DNA from: an uncultured Bacteroidales bacterium
GTDB taxonomy: Bacteria; Bacteroidota; Bacteroidia; Bacteroidales; ML635J-15
Assembly (NCBI GenBank): GCA_937899245.1
Contig: CALDKB010000051.1
Location: 1 to 64,000 of the forward strand
Direction of reading: 5' to 3'
Length of the DNA stretch: 64,000 bases
The notes below the pieces were generated by a model, which saw only the letters and a program-made list of their open reading frames with translations, was not told the DNA's origin and made no database searches. The position numbers and the translations under genes are program-made. This document shows, piece by piece, positions 34,758 to 43,752 of the stretch. The stretch's first letter is position 1. Each line of letters opens with the position of its first letter.

Positions 34758-35261
34758 ATGAAGCGCATAGTATCAACTATATTAGCCTTAGCATTTACCT
34801 TCTGCATCGCGACATCAGCAGCAACCGCACAAGATGCCGACGGCAGAATCCGCATCAGCAACACATCAATCACCATCATTCCGCCAAGGCACTTCGAATA
34901 CGACCCACACACAGACAGAATTGCACACGCAGGATCATTAGCATCCATACATGTCTCAGAAGTCAAAGGAACCGGCTACAAAAAAATAACGGACAGAATA
35001 ACAAGAGATTACCTAAAAAGTCAAGGCCTCGACCTTACCGACAGGGAGTACACGAAAACGCAGAACGGCAACGACGCGACCATATTTAGATGCAAATTCA
35101 TGTCGCACGACGACAAGGGGAATGCCTTGGAATTCGAACGCCTAATGTTTTTTTCCGGCGAACAAAACACAATCTGGATTACCGCCGATTATCCAACCTG
35201 CATGAAGAAACTTATCGGAGAAACCATACTAAACAGCATTCTATCGGCACAGCAACAATAA
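34758..35261 (+). CDS. Secreted protein of unknown function
   Basis: 167 residues from the ATG at 34758, which begins a signal peptide (MKRIVSTILALAFTFCIATS, AATAQ cleavage); an earlier GTG-like extension lacks one. The mature part has an alpha/beta pattern resembling PsbP/DUF1795-type proteins: a first strand ISNTSITIIPPRHF, the segment ATIFRCKFMSHDDKGNALEF, a late strand NTIWITADYP and a terminal helix KLIGETILNSIL. The resemblance is by pattern only. It has its own promoter and stands alone. Confidence 0.65.
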   Translation: MKRIVSTILALAFTFCIATSAATAQDADGRIRISNTSITIIPPRHFEYDPHTDRIAHAGSLASIHVSEVKGTGYKKITDRITRDYLKSQGLDLTDREYTKTQNGNDATIFRCKFMSHDDKGNALEFERLMFFSGEQNTIWITADYPTCMKKLIGETILNSILSAQQQ

Positions 35262-35326
35262 AACTCCGACCCTACACAAGCACCCGTTCCCCCAACCAAC
35301 ATTTTTAACATTTTTTTTAATGTTAT

Positions 35327-35357
35327 TTTGCATATATTAAAAATAATAGTAAATTTG
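35327..35357 (+). promoter_or_regulatory. Promoter of porP/sprF-like gene
   Basis: TTTG (35327-35330), exactly 19 bp, TAAATTTG (35350-35357): consensus Bacteroidota promoter, 26 bp before the first ATG. Confidence 0.85.
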
Positions 35358-35383
35358 CAGTCAAGTGTTACTCTATAAATAGT

Positions 35384-36325
35384 ATGATTATGGGCAAAGA
35401 GTTTACAAAAAAGTTAATCATTGTTGCATCTGCTATATTGCTATCAAGCAGCGCTTTACTAGCGCAACAGTTGCCGTTGTTCAGTCAATACATGATGAAC
35501 GACTTTTACATAAATCCAGCAATTGCCGGCACCAAAGATTATGCGCCTATCGTACTTGGCGTTCACAAGCAATGGGTCGGCATGAAAGAGGCACCATCAA
35601 CACAGACTGTATCGGGACACACATCGCTGTACCACAAAACAATGGGTCTTGGCGGCATATTATTCCACGACAAATACGGACCTTCTAGCGAAATCGGCTT
35701 CAAGGCTATTTATTCTTACATATTCCAAGTAACACGTCACGACAAGATTTCGTTGGGTATCTCGGCAGAATGCTACCAATACAAACTTGACCAAAGAAAT
35801 TTTGACCCCACATGGTACGACGATCCTTCTCTTACATACCTGATTGAAAAAACCATTATTCCGGATGCTTCTTTCGGTGTTTACGCATACGGCAAGCATT
35901 ACTACGCAAGCTTAACTGCAGCAAACCTTTTCCAGTCCAAGATGAAGGTCAACCAAAACATTAAGGACAACAAAATGGTTAGGCACTACTTCCTTTTTGG
36001 CGGCTACCGTTTCGTTTTTGAAAAAAACAACAAGATTGACTTTGAACTCGAACCATCGGTAATGATGAAAATGACAGAACTTACACTTCCTCAATTCGAT
36101 ATCAACCTGAAGTTCTTCATAAAGCAGGACTACTGGTTCGGTGTTTCTGTTCGTCCAAAGGATTCTTTCATTGTTAACGTCGGTGTCAAATACAAACAAT
36201 ACTATTTCGGTTATGCTTACGACGTTACATTCAGCGACCTTTCAAATTACACATGGGGTTCTCAAGAATTCATTTTCGGTGTAAACATCGGCGAAAACAA
36301 CCGCAAGCACCGCAGTTTCTTCTAG
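35384..36325 (+). CDS. PorP/SprF-family T9SS outer-membrane protein
   Basis: 313 residues. A signal peptide ends SSALLAQ and is followed at once by the family signature QLPLFSQYMMNDFYINPAIAG and HKQWVGMKEAP. The rest is an outer-membrane beta-barrel ending YAYDVTFSDLSNYTWGSQEF. PorP/SprF proteins work with the T9SS: some are core components, others are partners of a particular large cargo protein, usually encoded beside it. Here it stands alone. Start ATG 35384, or 35390 two codons on. A bidirectional terminator follows. Confidence 0.9.
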   Translation: MIMGKEFTKKLIIVASAILLSSSALLAQQLPLFSQYMMNDFYINPAIAGTKDYAPIVLGVHKQWVGMKEAPSTQTVSGHTSLYHKTMGLGGILFHDKYGPSSEIGFKAIYSYIFQVTRHDKISLGISAECYQYKLDQRNFDPTWYDDPSLTYLIEKTIIPDASFGVYAYGKHYYASLTAANLFQSKMKVNQNIKDNKMVRHYFLFGGYRFVFEKNNKIDFELEPSVMMKMTELTLPQFDINLKFFIKQDYWFGVSVRPKDSFIVNVGVKYKQYYFGYAYDVTFSDLSNYTWGSQEFIFGVNIGENNRKHRSFF

Positions 36326-36345
36326 AAAACAATTTTATTACATAA

Positions 36346-36379
36346 CAAAAAAAGAGGATTTTTCAATCCTCTTTTTTGT
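36346..36379. terminator. Bidirectional terminator between porP-like gene and engB
   Basis: AAAAAAGAGGATT, a TTTC loop, and AATCCTCTTTTTT form a long stem that ends in T on both strands, serving the two convergent genes. Confidence 0.88.
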
Positions 36380-36416
36380 TATTATTATTTGTTATTATTA
36401 GATACGATCCGTTATT

Positions 36417-37025
36417 TCACTTCTGATCCTGCAATTGCCTAATAATATTTTCGATGTAGGTCAGAATTTCCTCCTGCCCCACTTTCGACACAGCAGAACT
36501 AACTATCATGTCGGGCAGCGTCTCCCACGATTCTAGCAACGACTGCTTATAGGTCTCTATATTAGCGGAAAGCGCATTTACACCCAGCTTATCTGCCTTT
36601 GTAAATATAATTGTAAACGGCACCCTGCTAGCTCCAAGCCAATTGATAAACTCCACATCTATCTGCTGGGGTTCATGACGGCAGTCAACAAGGACAAACA
36701 AGTTGACCAGATTAGGGCGATTCAAAATATAACCGTCAATCATATTTTTAAACGCAGCCCGCTGAGTCTTCGAAACCTTTGCGTAGCCATAACCCGGCAA
36801 ATCGACCAGATACCACGACGAATTAATTACAAAGTGATTTATCTTCTGTGTCTTTCCCGGACTGGCTGATGTTTTCGCCAACTTTGAATTAGAAGTCAAC
36901 ATGTTGATCAATGAAGACTTGCCAACATTAGAACGACCAATAAAGGCGAATTCGGGCAAATTTGTCTGAGGGCACCTGCGATAGTCCTCGTTCGACATCA
37001 AATATTCGGCTGTTTTTATCTGCAT
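36417..37025 (-). CDS. engB: Ribosome biogenesis GTPase EngB/YsxC
   Basis: 202 residues. TRAFAC GTPase needed for 50S subunit assembly. G1 GRSNVGKSSLI (about 30-40), G3 DLPGYG, G4 TKADK, and the family segment SPGKTQKINHFVI are visible. Cytoplasmic. It starts 1 nt after the stop of the TlpA-type gene, so it is probably cotranscribed with it. Confidence 0.95.
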   Translation of the reverse strand: MQIKTAEYLMSNEDYRRCPQTNLPEFAFIGRSNVGKSSLINMLTSNSKLAKTSASPGKTQKINHFVINSSWYLVDLPGYGYAKVSKTQRAAFKNMIDGYILNRPNLVNLFVLVDCRHEPQQIDVEFINWLGASRVPFTIIFTKADKLGVNALSANIETYKQSLLESWETLPDMIVSSAVSKVGQEEILTYIENIIRQLQDQK

Positions 37026-37026
37026 A

Positions 37027-38343
37027 TTAAAATTTTATCAAGCGTTCAACATCGCCAAACAACTGGTCACCAGAAGTCGGCTTAGACACTATGTTCATAT
37101 TCTTGTCGACAATAAACATCGACGGTGTGGCATAAACTGCATATTCCGAAACAATCTTTCCATCCCACCCCATGAAATCGGATGCGACCTTCAACGAAAT
37201 GCCATTATTCCTAATGAATTTTCTTATTTCAGACTCTTCCTCATCAATACTAATAGCGACGACATCCATTTTTGCTCGCTTAAACAAAGGCGCCGCCTCA
37301 TTGATACGCGGAATTTCCTGCTTGCAGTTCTCGCACCATGTAGCCCAGAACACAACTAGAGTATAATCAGACATCATCCCCGACAAAGACACATCCTCGC
37401 CATCCAAGGTTTCTATTTCAAAATCTGGAGCTTTGGCCCCGATACGGAGATCAGTATAATTTTTCACCCTTGTCTTAAGATTATCGCTTTGTGCGGAGCA
37501 CGAATTCCCATATTCCATGCTAAGCTGATACAAATTGTCGTACATTTGCATTGTCTCAAAGCCCGTAAGGATATAATCGAACATCTTGTCGAATATTTCG
37601 CCAGGACCCTGCTTTAAATAGTCAAGAAGCTCCCTTGCCGCATTAGCATATTCCGACGGCTCATACAACTTTAAATAGTTGACTATAAAATGATGATATG
37701 CATTGGAATTCAATAATTCCATATCATTCATCGGGAAGTTCTTGGCCAGAAAATTCATCTTTTTTTCGCCAGATTCGGAAATATTAAGATTGATTTCCTC
37801 AAAATAAGACAAGTAGCGATGAGCAAATGTTCCGGACTTCATCTTTACAGCCTTATCGAGACAAGTATTCATCAAACCGGTTTCCTTGCTTAATTCCTTT
37901 TCCACCGTCGACAGGAAATCGCCTTCGGGGTAGATCTTAACGAGTTCTCTCAATATGCCAATCTTGTACTCTGAAAGTTCCGACTGTGAAACATAAGCAT
38001 AGAGCTGCTGGTTTTCTGGCGATTCGAGCACATGCATCGACGACTTCATATTTCTAACATTCGTCTCTATCCTGATGTTTTCACCGCTGTAGATAATATC
38101 GAAATAATCCTTATTGTCGGCATGAACCCGATACAACCCGACCTCCTGATTTGTGAAATTAAAGACGAACTCTCCATTTGCATTCGTCGTCATAGTCTCA
38201 ACGACCTTGCTATCGTCGCCAAACTGTTCGCACAAATATAGACGACCAAAGGAATATCCGTTAATCTTGCCGCTGAATGTACATTGAGCCGACAAGACTA
38301 CTGGCAATAGTAATAAAAAGGCAGAAAAAAAGATATTCTTCAT
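37027..38343 (-). CDS. DUF4369-TlpA thioredoxin-like protein
   Basis: 438 residues from the ATG at 38343, where a signal peptide begins (MKNIFFSAFLLLLPVVLSAQ). The N-terminal DUF4369 domain (CTFSGKINGYSFGRLYLCE) is followed by a helical linker and, from about residue 300, a TlpA/AhpC thioredoxin domain with VVFWATWCENCKQE (CENC active site) and TPSMFIVD. Such two-domain proteins are numerous in Bacteroidales and probably act in periplasmic thiol redox homeostasis. Its promoter overlaps the terminator of the upstream gene. Confidence 0.9.
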   Translation of the reverse strand: MKNIFFSAFLLLLPVVLSAQCTFSGKINGYSFGRLYLCEQFGDDSKVVETMTTNANGEFVFNFTNQEVGLYRVHADNKDYFDIIYSGENIRIETNVRNMKSSMHVLESPENQQLYAYVSQSELSEYKIGILRELVKIYPEGDFLSTVEKELSKETGLMNTCLDKAVKMKSGTFAHRYLSYFEEINLNISESGEKKMNFLAKNFPMNDMELLNSNAYHHFIVNYLKLYEPSEYANAARELLDYLKQGPGEIFDKMFDYILTGFETMQMYDNLYQLSMEYGNSCSAQSDNLKTRVKNYTDLRIGAKAPDFEIETLDGEDVSLSGMMSDYTLVVFWATWCENCKQEIPRINEAAPLFKRAKMDVVAISIDEEESEIRKFIRNNGISLKVASDFMGWDGKIVSEYAVYATPSMFIVDKNMNIVSKPTSGDQLFGDVERLIKF

Positions 38344-38361
38344 ACTGTATAAAAACAAAAA

Positions 38362-38386
38362 GAGACTGCAAATATAATACAGTCTC
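38362..38386 (-). terminator. Terminator of the CAP/OmpA-like gene
   Basis: GAGACTG (38362-38368) pairs with CAGTCTC (38380-38386); on the minus strand a TTTTTGTTTTT tract follows. It overlaps the -7 box of the next gene. Confidence 0.75.
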
Positions 38387-38399
38387 CTTTATATCCAAT
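38369..38399 (-). promoter_or_regulatory. Promoter of DUF4369-TlpA gene, overlapping a terminator
   Basis: Minus strand ATTG (38399-38396), exactly 19 bp, TATATTTG (38376-38369). The -7 box lies in the loop of the terminator hairpin of the preceding gene. Confidence 0.65.
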
Positions 38400-38407
38400 A
38401 ATATTAA

Positions 38408-40822
38408 CTATCTAGCACATGTTTCACAATACAAAGTCTTAGCCTTTGTGTTTACAAAAGTCTGCTTCGACAACTTGTCGCCCTTAAACAAGTCGCAGAA
38501 ATATTTGGAGTCCATCTGTTTCAAGCGTTCAAGAGCCTTTACGAAATTGTTGGAATGAACTTTATATTCGACCTTTGAGCAAACTGTTACGTAAGTGCTG
38601 ATGTAAACCAAAGGAACTCTTTCGTCTTCAATCCACGGTTCGAGCAAATGAATTGCATATTCGTAATCCGAATGGTTGATGAAAATACTAGCAAACTTAA
38701 GTGAATTTTCCCATGTAAGCTTGTCGAACTTAATAATTTCCTTCATCTTTTCAAGGCACTTGACAACTGTTGGATGATCGTAACCGCATGAATCCTTATA
38801 GATATCCATTACCTGATATTGCAATTCAATGTTTAGCAAGTCGACCATATCCATATTGATAGGAGTGTTGTACAACTTATCTACTCTTGCCTGCAGCTTA
38901 TCAACATAAGCCTCGTCCTTAAGGTCGTTAACTTCGATTTCGCAGAGCACGTCATTGTAATCGACATATACATTTGCGATATCGGTATTGTAAAGCTGGT
39001 CAACCCTATCGCGATAGTCCTCATCGAGAGGATCGCTGTAGATGAACTGAGTCAACCATACCTTATTCATATTAAGGCCGACAAAATCGTAACCTTCAGG
39101 AATATTCATATCGGCTACAGCCTGATCGTCGTATCTACCGGAAACAACCTGCTTCAAGATGTACTTCTGGATTGACAAAGCCAAATCCAGCTGCTTTGCT
39201 TCTACCGCCTTGTTGAACTGCTTGAGCACATACTTCTGTTCCTTCTTGGCATCTCTCAAGTCGTAAGTGATATCGATGTCGATATCAGCGTAACGAGTTT
39301 CGCTCAAATAAGGTTCGAGTTTCTTCTGGTTTGAATTAACATAATTGATAGCTGCATTCAAATCCATATCTTTCAACTGTTCAAACTGTGTTCCTGTTAC
39401 AGCTTCCTGCAGGTCCTTCAGGTTTGGTGATGTTTCAATTGAATCGATTATGCTAGCATTCTGATTTTCCTCCAAAGCCTTAACAATGCTTTCGGCACGT
39501 TTTTGCTGGAGTTTTGCATTTGTTGCAGCAGAACCTTCCAACGAAGAATAAGCTCTGATGAAGATTTTGTCGATAAAGAAATCAGGTTCATTCAATGTAG
39601 CAATAACCTTTGCCATTTCTTCTGGCTTGTAATCGTACTTACCCTGTTCGAACTTAATTCTGAAGTTGAATTTTTCCTTGGTTGCCTTAGGTGTGTATTC
39701 CTTCATGCCACTAGCCAGCACTGTATCAGGCAAAAGACCAATCTTTGGAACAAAGTCATAAATCTTCTTGTCTACATAAGACTGTGGAATGTTTGCACAA
39801 ACAGATTTCTCCTTAATAACCATAAGGTTCATTTCCACATCTTGAGGATTCAAGGTTGTCGGGAAGAGACCAAGGACAGTTTCAAGCTTAGTAACTTTGT
39901 TTCTGCGACCTTCGCCCGGAGCGAGATTCTTCTTATAGATTTTCTTTGACCAAACCCTCTTGGTCATGTAACCTTGGTTATTTCTAGAATAGTCGACATA
40001 GTTGTCTTCTCCGCACTTGAATTGTTCCAGCTGAATGATATCAACAGCGAGAGCATCCTTAGAACCCTTCATGAAGCGTTTGAATTTCTTAAGGTCGTTA
40101 TATTTGAAAACGATTTCGCCATTATCGTTTACCGACAGACCTTCCTGCAAATCCCACATGTTTGGCATCTTACGGTATACCCTCTTGCAGAGCTTTTCGT
40201 CGTATGGCTTCAAGCCATATTTCTTGGTAGTAATCGGCTGTGCCAACGTTACAGTCGGTGTGCTGGCGCCATCGATTCTCAAAGGTGTAATAGACGCATA
40301 GTTGCCGACAAACATTGAAATGAAAACCTTTTTCTCATCAACCTTGGCTGCAACGCCTGCGAAAAAGTATTTTTGTCCTGCAATAATTTTCTGAGGCTTT
40401 CCTGCGCTCCAACGAGACACGATCTGGTTGGCAACTTCATCGTACGATATGTATTCGTTCGAAACCTTGATAGTAATTTTACCTGCAACCTCTGCACCAA
40501 CGCCAGTACCGCCTGCATCTACAAGATAGCTCTTGTAATCGTCGGTCTTGGTATCCTGCTTGGCAATCATGTAATCAACATGTGCCTTAGCCGGTGATAC
40601 AAAGAATTCATTTTGTTCAAACCCCTCAAGTCCCAAAGAATCAAGGTATGAATTTACCTTGCCAATCAAAACTTTTTCAAATAATTTCTCCTTAAAGTTG
40701 GCCGGATTAATCTTGTCGTCGCTATAAACGCCATCCTCCATAAACCGTTCTTGCGATATCGCTGTGATAGACAAGCTCATAAGAAGCAATGCCGCAAAGA
40801 AAAAACTAAAAATCCTTTTCAT
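38408..40822 (-). CDS. Large secreted protein with CAP-like N-terminus and OmpA-like segment
   Basis: 804 residues. A signal peptide ends SITAISQ. Residues about 44-92 (VNSYLDSLGLEGFEQNEFF followed by SPAKAHVDYMI) resemble the first helices of CAP/SCP-like domains. Residues about 410-455 (IFIRAYSSLEGSAATNAKLQ, then QKRAESIVKAL) match the peptidoglycan-binding core of OmpA-like domains. The C-terminal part is helical and rich in Asp, Lys and Tyr. It is predicted periplasmic or outer-membrane associated. I do not recognise the full architecture. Single gene with its own terminator. Confidence 0.7.
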   Translation of the reverse strand: MKRIFSFFFAALLLMSLSITAISQERFMEDGVYSDDKINPANFKEKLFEKVLIGKVNSYLDSLGLEGFEQNEFFVSPAKAHVDYMIAKQDTKTDDYKSYLVDAGGTGVGAEVAGKITIKVSNEYISYDEVANQIVSRWSAGKPQKIIAGQKYFFAGVAAKVDEKKVFISMFVGNYASITPLRIDGASTPTVTLAQPITTKKYGLKPYDEKLCKRVYRKMPNMWDLQEGLSVNDNGEIVFKYNDLKKFKRFMKGSKDALAVDIIQLEQFKCGEDNYVDYSRNNQGYMTKRVWSKKIYKKNLAPGEGRRNKVTKLETVLGLFPTTLNPQDVEMNLMVIKEKSVCANIPQSYVDKKIYDFVPKIGLLPDTVLASGMKEYTPKATKEKFNFRIKFEQGKYDYKPEEMAKVIATLNEPDFFIDKIFIRAYSSLEGSAATNAKLQQKRAESIVKALEENQNASIIDSIETSPNLKDLQEAVTGTQFEQLKDMDLNAAINYVNSNQKKLEPYLSETRYADIDIDITYDLRDAKKEQKYVLKQFNKAVEAKQLDLALSIQKYILKQVVSGRYDDQAVADMNIPEGYDFVGLNMNKVWLTQFIYSDPLDEDYRDRVDQLYNTDIANVYVDYNDVLCEIEVNDLKDEAYVDKLQARVDKLYNTPINMDMVDLLNIELQYQVMDIYKDSCGYDHPTVVKCLEKMKEIIKFDKLTWENSLKFASIFINHSDYEYAIHLLEPWIEDERVPLVYISTYVTVCSKVEYKVHSNNFVKALERLKQMDSKYFCDLFKGDKLSKQTFVNTKAKTLYCETCAR

Positions 40823-40923
40823 TTAGAGTATATTTACTTTGTTAATATTATTTTTGCCGAAGATATATTTTTTTAAGCAAACTGAGATGACTTTTTTGAC
40901 TCTCTTTTTAACAATTTATTAAT

Positions 40924-41295
40924 ATGGAAGAGATTAGAATCGACAAATACCTATGGACGGTAAGAGTCTATAAAACAAGAAGTTTGGCAACCGAAGAGTG
41001 CAAAAAAGGACGCGTACTTATTAACAACACGGAAGTCAAGCCTTCGAGAATTGTTAAAATAGGCGAGCTAATTGACGTAAAATGTCCACCGATTATCAAA
41101 AGCTACAAAGTATTGGGAGTTTCGGCCAACAGAGTATCGGCCACAATCGCCAGAACCCTGGTGGAAGACATTACACCTCAATCAGAAATCGACAAGCTTA
41201 AAATGCTTAACAACACATTCGAGAAACGCGACCCAGGAACTGGAAGACCAACCAAAAAAGAACGCAGACTTATTGAAAAATTCAGAGAATTATGA
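40924..41295 (+). CDS. S4-domain RNA-binding protein (Hsp15/HslR-like)
   Basis: 123 residues. The S4 fold is at the N-terminus (RIDKYLWTVRVYKTRSLATE, then KKGRVLINNTEVKPSR), followed by a basic C-terminal extension (RDPGTGRPTKKERRLIEKF). Hsp15 relatives rescue stalled 50S subunits carrying nascent chains. Cytoplasmic. The gene overlaps the following DUF4924 start by 4 bp (ATGA), indicating translational coupling. Confidence 0.9.
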   Translation: MEEIRIDKYLWTVRVYKTRSLATEECKKGRVLINNTEVKPSRIVKIGELIDVKCPPIIKSYKVLGVSANRVSATIARTLVEDITPQSEIDKLKMLNNTFEKRDPGTGRPTKKERRLIEKFREL

Positions 41296-41819
41296 TAATT
41301 GCAGAATTAAAAAAGAAGGAAAATATTGTCGAGTACATCCTGTACATGAGACAACTTATGGACATAATGAGAGCCAACAATCTGGACATAAACAAGATAG
41401 ACGAACTGCTGGTATCAAAATTTGAAGTTAGCCAGAAAGAGAAACTGAAGATCCGCGACTGGTATCAGAACCTTATCGACAAAATGACAGAAGAGGGTGT
41501 TGCACAAAACGGCGACACCAGGGACATAAAGGACCTGATGGAACTCCTGAACAAAATCCACCTTGCAATGCTCGACGACAAAAACGAATATCGCCACCAC
41601 GAACTTTACTCATGGGCGAAACCTAATATCGAAGAATACAAGAAACTTTCAAAGAGTGTCAGCAACAACGAAATTGAAATATGCATCGACGCCATGTATG
41701 CTCTACTTCTGCTAAAGCTTCAAAAGAAAAGCATCTCGGAGGAAACTGCACAGGCGATGCAAACATTCGGCTCGCTGCTTGCCAACATTGCCGACGTGTA
41801 CAAGAAGATAGAGTTATAG
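41292..41819 (+). CDS. DUF4924 family protein
   Basis: 175 residues, all-helical, no signal peptide. The N-terminus (ELKKKENIVEYILYMRQLMD, IMRANNLD) is typical of this Bacteroidota-only family of unknown function. Coupled to the S4-domain gene by an ATGA overlap, which suggests a link to ribosome or RNA quality control, but no direct evidence exists in the sequence. Confidence 0.85.
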   Translation: MIIAELKKKENIVEYILYMRQLMDIMRANNLDINKIDELLVSKFEVSQKEKLKIRDWYQNLIDKMTEEGVAQNGDTRDIKDLMELLNKIHLAMLDDKNEYRHHELYSWAKPNIEEYKKLSKSVSNNEIEICIDAMYALLLLKLQKKSISEETAQAMQTFGSLLANIADVYKKIEL

Positions 41820-41957
41820 GCACTGCGGATGCATAAAAAGCTGAACAAATTTACGAAAACAACAGCAACAGAACATCCTACAGCGATGCGCAATGTCGTA
41901 CCGAACGAATACTGTGCAGGAAACGAACATTGAATCCATTAGAAATATCCTTCAAAA

Positions 41958-42329
41958 ATGAAGCATTATGTAGCCAACGGAATAAAATGTTACAGCGATT
42001 TCCGTCTACTTCCCGACGGATTCATTGCCATAACTTTATTTGGGCGTGTATTTTTCAGAATGAAAGCCGAAAAGCTTGAGGAATACCTTTTGTCGCCTAC
42101 CGGCTCAAGGATTATCAACCACGAAAGGATACACACTCTTCAGGCGAAAACTTTCAGGACCAGCTACCTTGGATTTTACATCTTCTATATATGGTATTGG
42201 ATTGCCGGCATTTTCAAGCACGGGACTAAAAATCATAAGGCATACTACAGCATACCATTTGAAAAGGAAGCATACGCAAACGAAAATGATTTCGGCTACG
42301 CATCTTCAAACTGGAAACAATACAGATAA
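41958..42329 (+). CDS. Small conserved protein with HExxH motif
   Basis: 123 residues. NHERIHTLQ (HExxH, about residues 55-59) and the downstream Glu in PFEKEAYANE have the spacing and context of a gluzincin-type zinc site. One hydrophobic segment (YLGFYIFYIWYWIAGI) lies between them, so the protein may be membrane-associated. Similar short proteins occur across Bacteroidales and are usually left unnamed. Metalloprotease activity is inference. Its stop is 1 bp from the convergent rlmD stop. Confidence 0.75.
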   Translation: MKHYVANGIKCYSDFRLLPDGFIAITLFGRVFFRMKAEKLEEYLLSPTGSRIINHERIHTLQAKTFRTSYLGFYIFYIWYWIAGIFKHGTKNHKAYYSIPFEKEAYANENDFGYASSNWKQYR

Positions 42330-42330
42330 T

Positions 42331-43734
42331 CTATTTTTTCTCCATCAAGACGATATTCTCGACATGATGAGTCTGTGGAAACATGTCAACAGGCTGGATT
42401 TTCACTACCCTATACAAGTCTGAAAGCATCTGAACGTCACGCGCTTGCGTAGCTGGATTACAGCTAACATAGACAATCTTGCATGGAGAAACTTTCTTAA
42501 GCACATTAATGACATTCTCGTGTACGCCAGCCCGCGGAGGATCAAGGATTACCGTATCGGGACGACCATTTTCATCCATAAACTTTTCTGTTAGGATATC
42601 TTTCATGTCGCCGACAAAAAACGAAGCATTGGTAATACCATTTGTTTCCGCATTTATCTTTGCATCTGCAATTGCCTCCGGAACCGACTCAATACCAACA
42701 ACCTTTCGACAATATCCGGCCACGAAATTGGCTATTGTCCCTGTTCCTGTATACAAGTCATAAACGATTTCATCTGGCTTAACGTCAGCATATTGAACAG
42801 CGGTACGATACAATTTCAGCGTTTGCTCGGTATTTGTCTGGAAAAAAGACTTCGCATTAATCTTGAACTTCAATCCATCCAAATTCTCGAATATATAGTC
42901 GCGACCTTTCCAGCAGACGACATCCAGGTCGTAAATTGTATCGTTAAGTTTATCGTTTATCACATACTGCAAAGATGTCAACTCGGGGAACTTAGTGTCA
43001 ATAAATTCCATCAGCGAATTGATAAGCGGCCGGTTGTCCTTAGCAAACACAACCACAACCATTGACTCGCCAGCCGTCGTTGTCCTAACCATAAGGTTAC
43101 GCATTAGACCTTCGTGCGTATGGCAATTGTAATAGTCGTACCCCTCGCGCCTTGTATATTCTCGTACAGCATTCCTTATTTCGTTTGACGGGTCGCGCTG
43201 CAACCAGCACTTCTCGACGTCCACAACCCTATCGAACATGCCTTGGACATGGAAACCAAGACCTTCGGCATCGCGGCTGAACTTGTCGACCGGCATATCA
43301 TCTGCATCAAACCAGCGACGATCAGCGAAAGTGAATTCCAACTTGTTTCGATAGAAATTCGTATTGTCGGCCCCAAGTATACCGTTTACCGGCACATCCT
43401 TAATGCCTCCGATGCGCGATATCTGGTCGGCAACCTGTTTCTGCTTGTAGTACAACTGTTTCTCGTACGGAAGCATCTGCCACTTGCAACCGCCACACGT
43501 CTCAAAATGCTTGCAAACTGGCGCAACCCTATCGGCAGACGGCTTAACAATCTCAAGAAGCTTAGCTTCCGAGTAAGCCTTGCGAGTACGGGTAATCACA
43601 ACATTTACGATATCGCCAGGCACAACGCCCTTTACAAAAATCACAAAATTATCCTTGCGACCGACAGCAACACCTTCGGCAGCAATATCGGTAATTTCAA
43701 GGTCCTCGACTATTTTATTTTTCTTCTTTGACAC
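42331..43734 (-). CDS. rlmD: 23S rRNA (uracil-5)-methyltransferase, RlmD/RumA type
   Basis: SAM-dependent m5U methyltransferase. An N-terminal TRAM domain (ITDIAAEGVAVGR) is followed by the [4Fe-4S] cluster Cys set CKHFETCGGCKWQ and a later Cys (KCWLQRD), then the catalytic domain with DLYTGTGTIANFV, ILDPPRAGVHE and the nucleophile in YVSCNPATQARD. The start is uncertain: GTG at 43734 gives a family-like N-terminus (VSKKKNKIVEDLEI), while TTG at 43752 directly abuts the Crp/Fnr stop. It is cotranscribed with that regulator. Confidence 0.9.
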   Translation of the reverse strand: MSKKKNKIVEDLEITDIAAEGVAVGRKDNFVIFVKGVVPGDIVNVVITRTRKAYSEAKLLEIVKPSADRVAPVCKHFETCGGCKWQMLPYEKQLYYKQKQVADQISRIGGIKDVPVNGILGADNTNFYRNKLEFTFADRRWFDADDMPVDKFSRDAEGLGFHVQGMFDRVVDVEKCWLQRDPSNEIRNAVREYTRREGYDYYNCHTHEGLMRNLMVRTTTAGESMVVVVFAKDNRPLINSLMEFIDTKFPELTSLQYVINDKLNDTIYDLDVVCWKGRDYIFENLDGLKFKINAKSFFQTNTEQTLKLYRTAVQYADVKPDEIVYDLYTGTGTIANFVAGYCRKVVGIESVPEAIADAKINAETNGITNASFFVGDMKDILTEKFMDENGRPDTVILDPPRAGVHENVINVLKKVSPCKIVYVSCNPATQARDVQMLSDLYRVVKIQPVDMFPQTHHVENIVLMEKK

Positions 43735-43752
43735 TTTATTTGCACTTAACAA

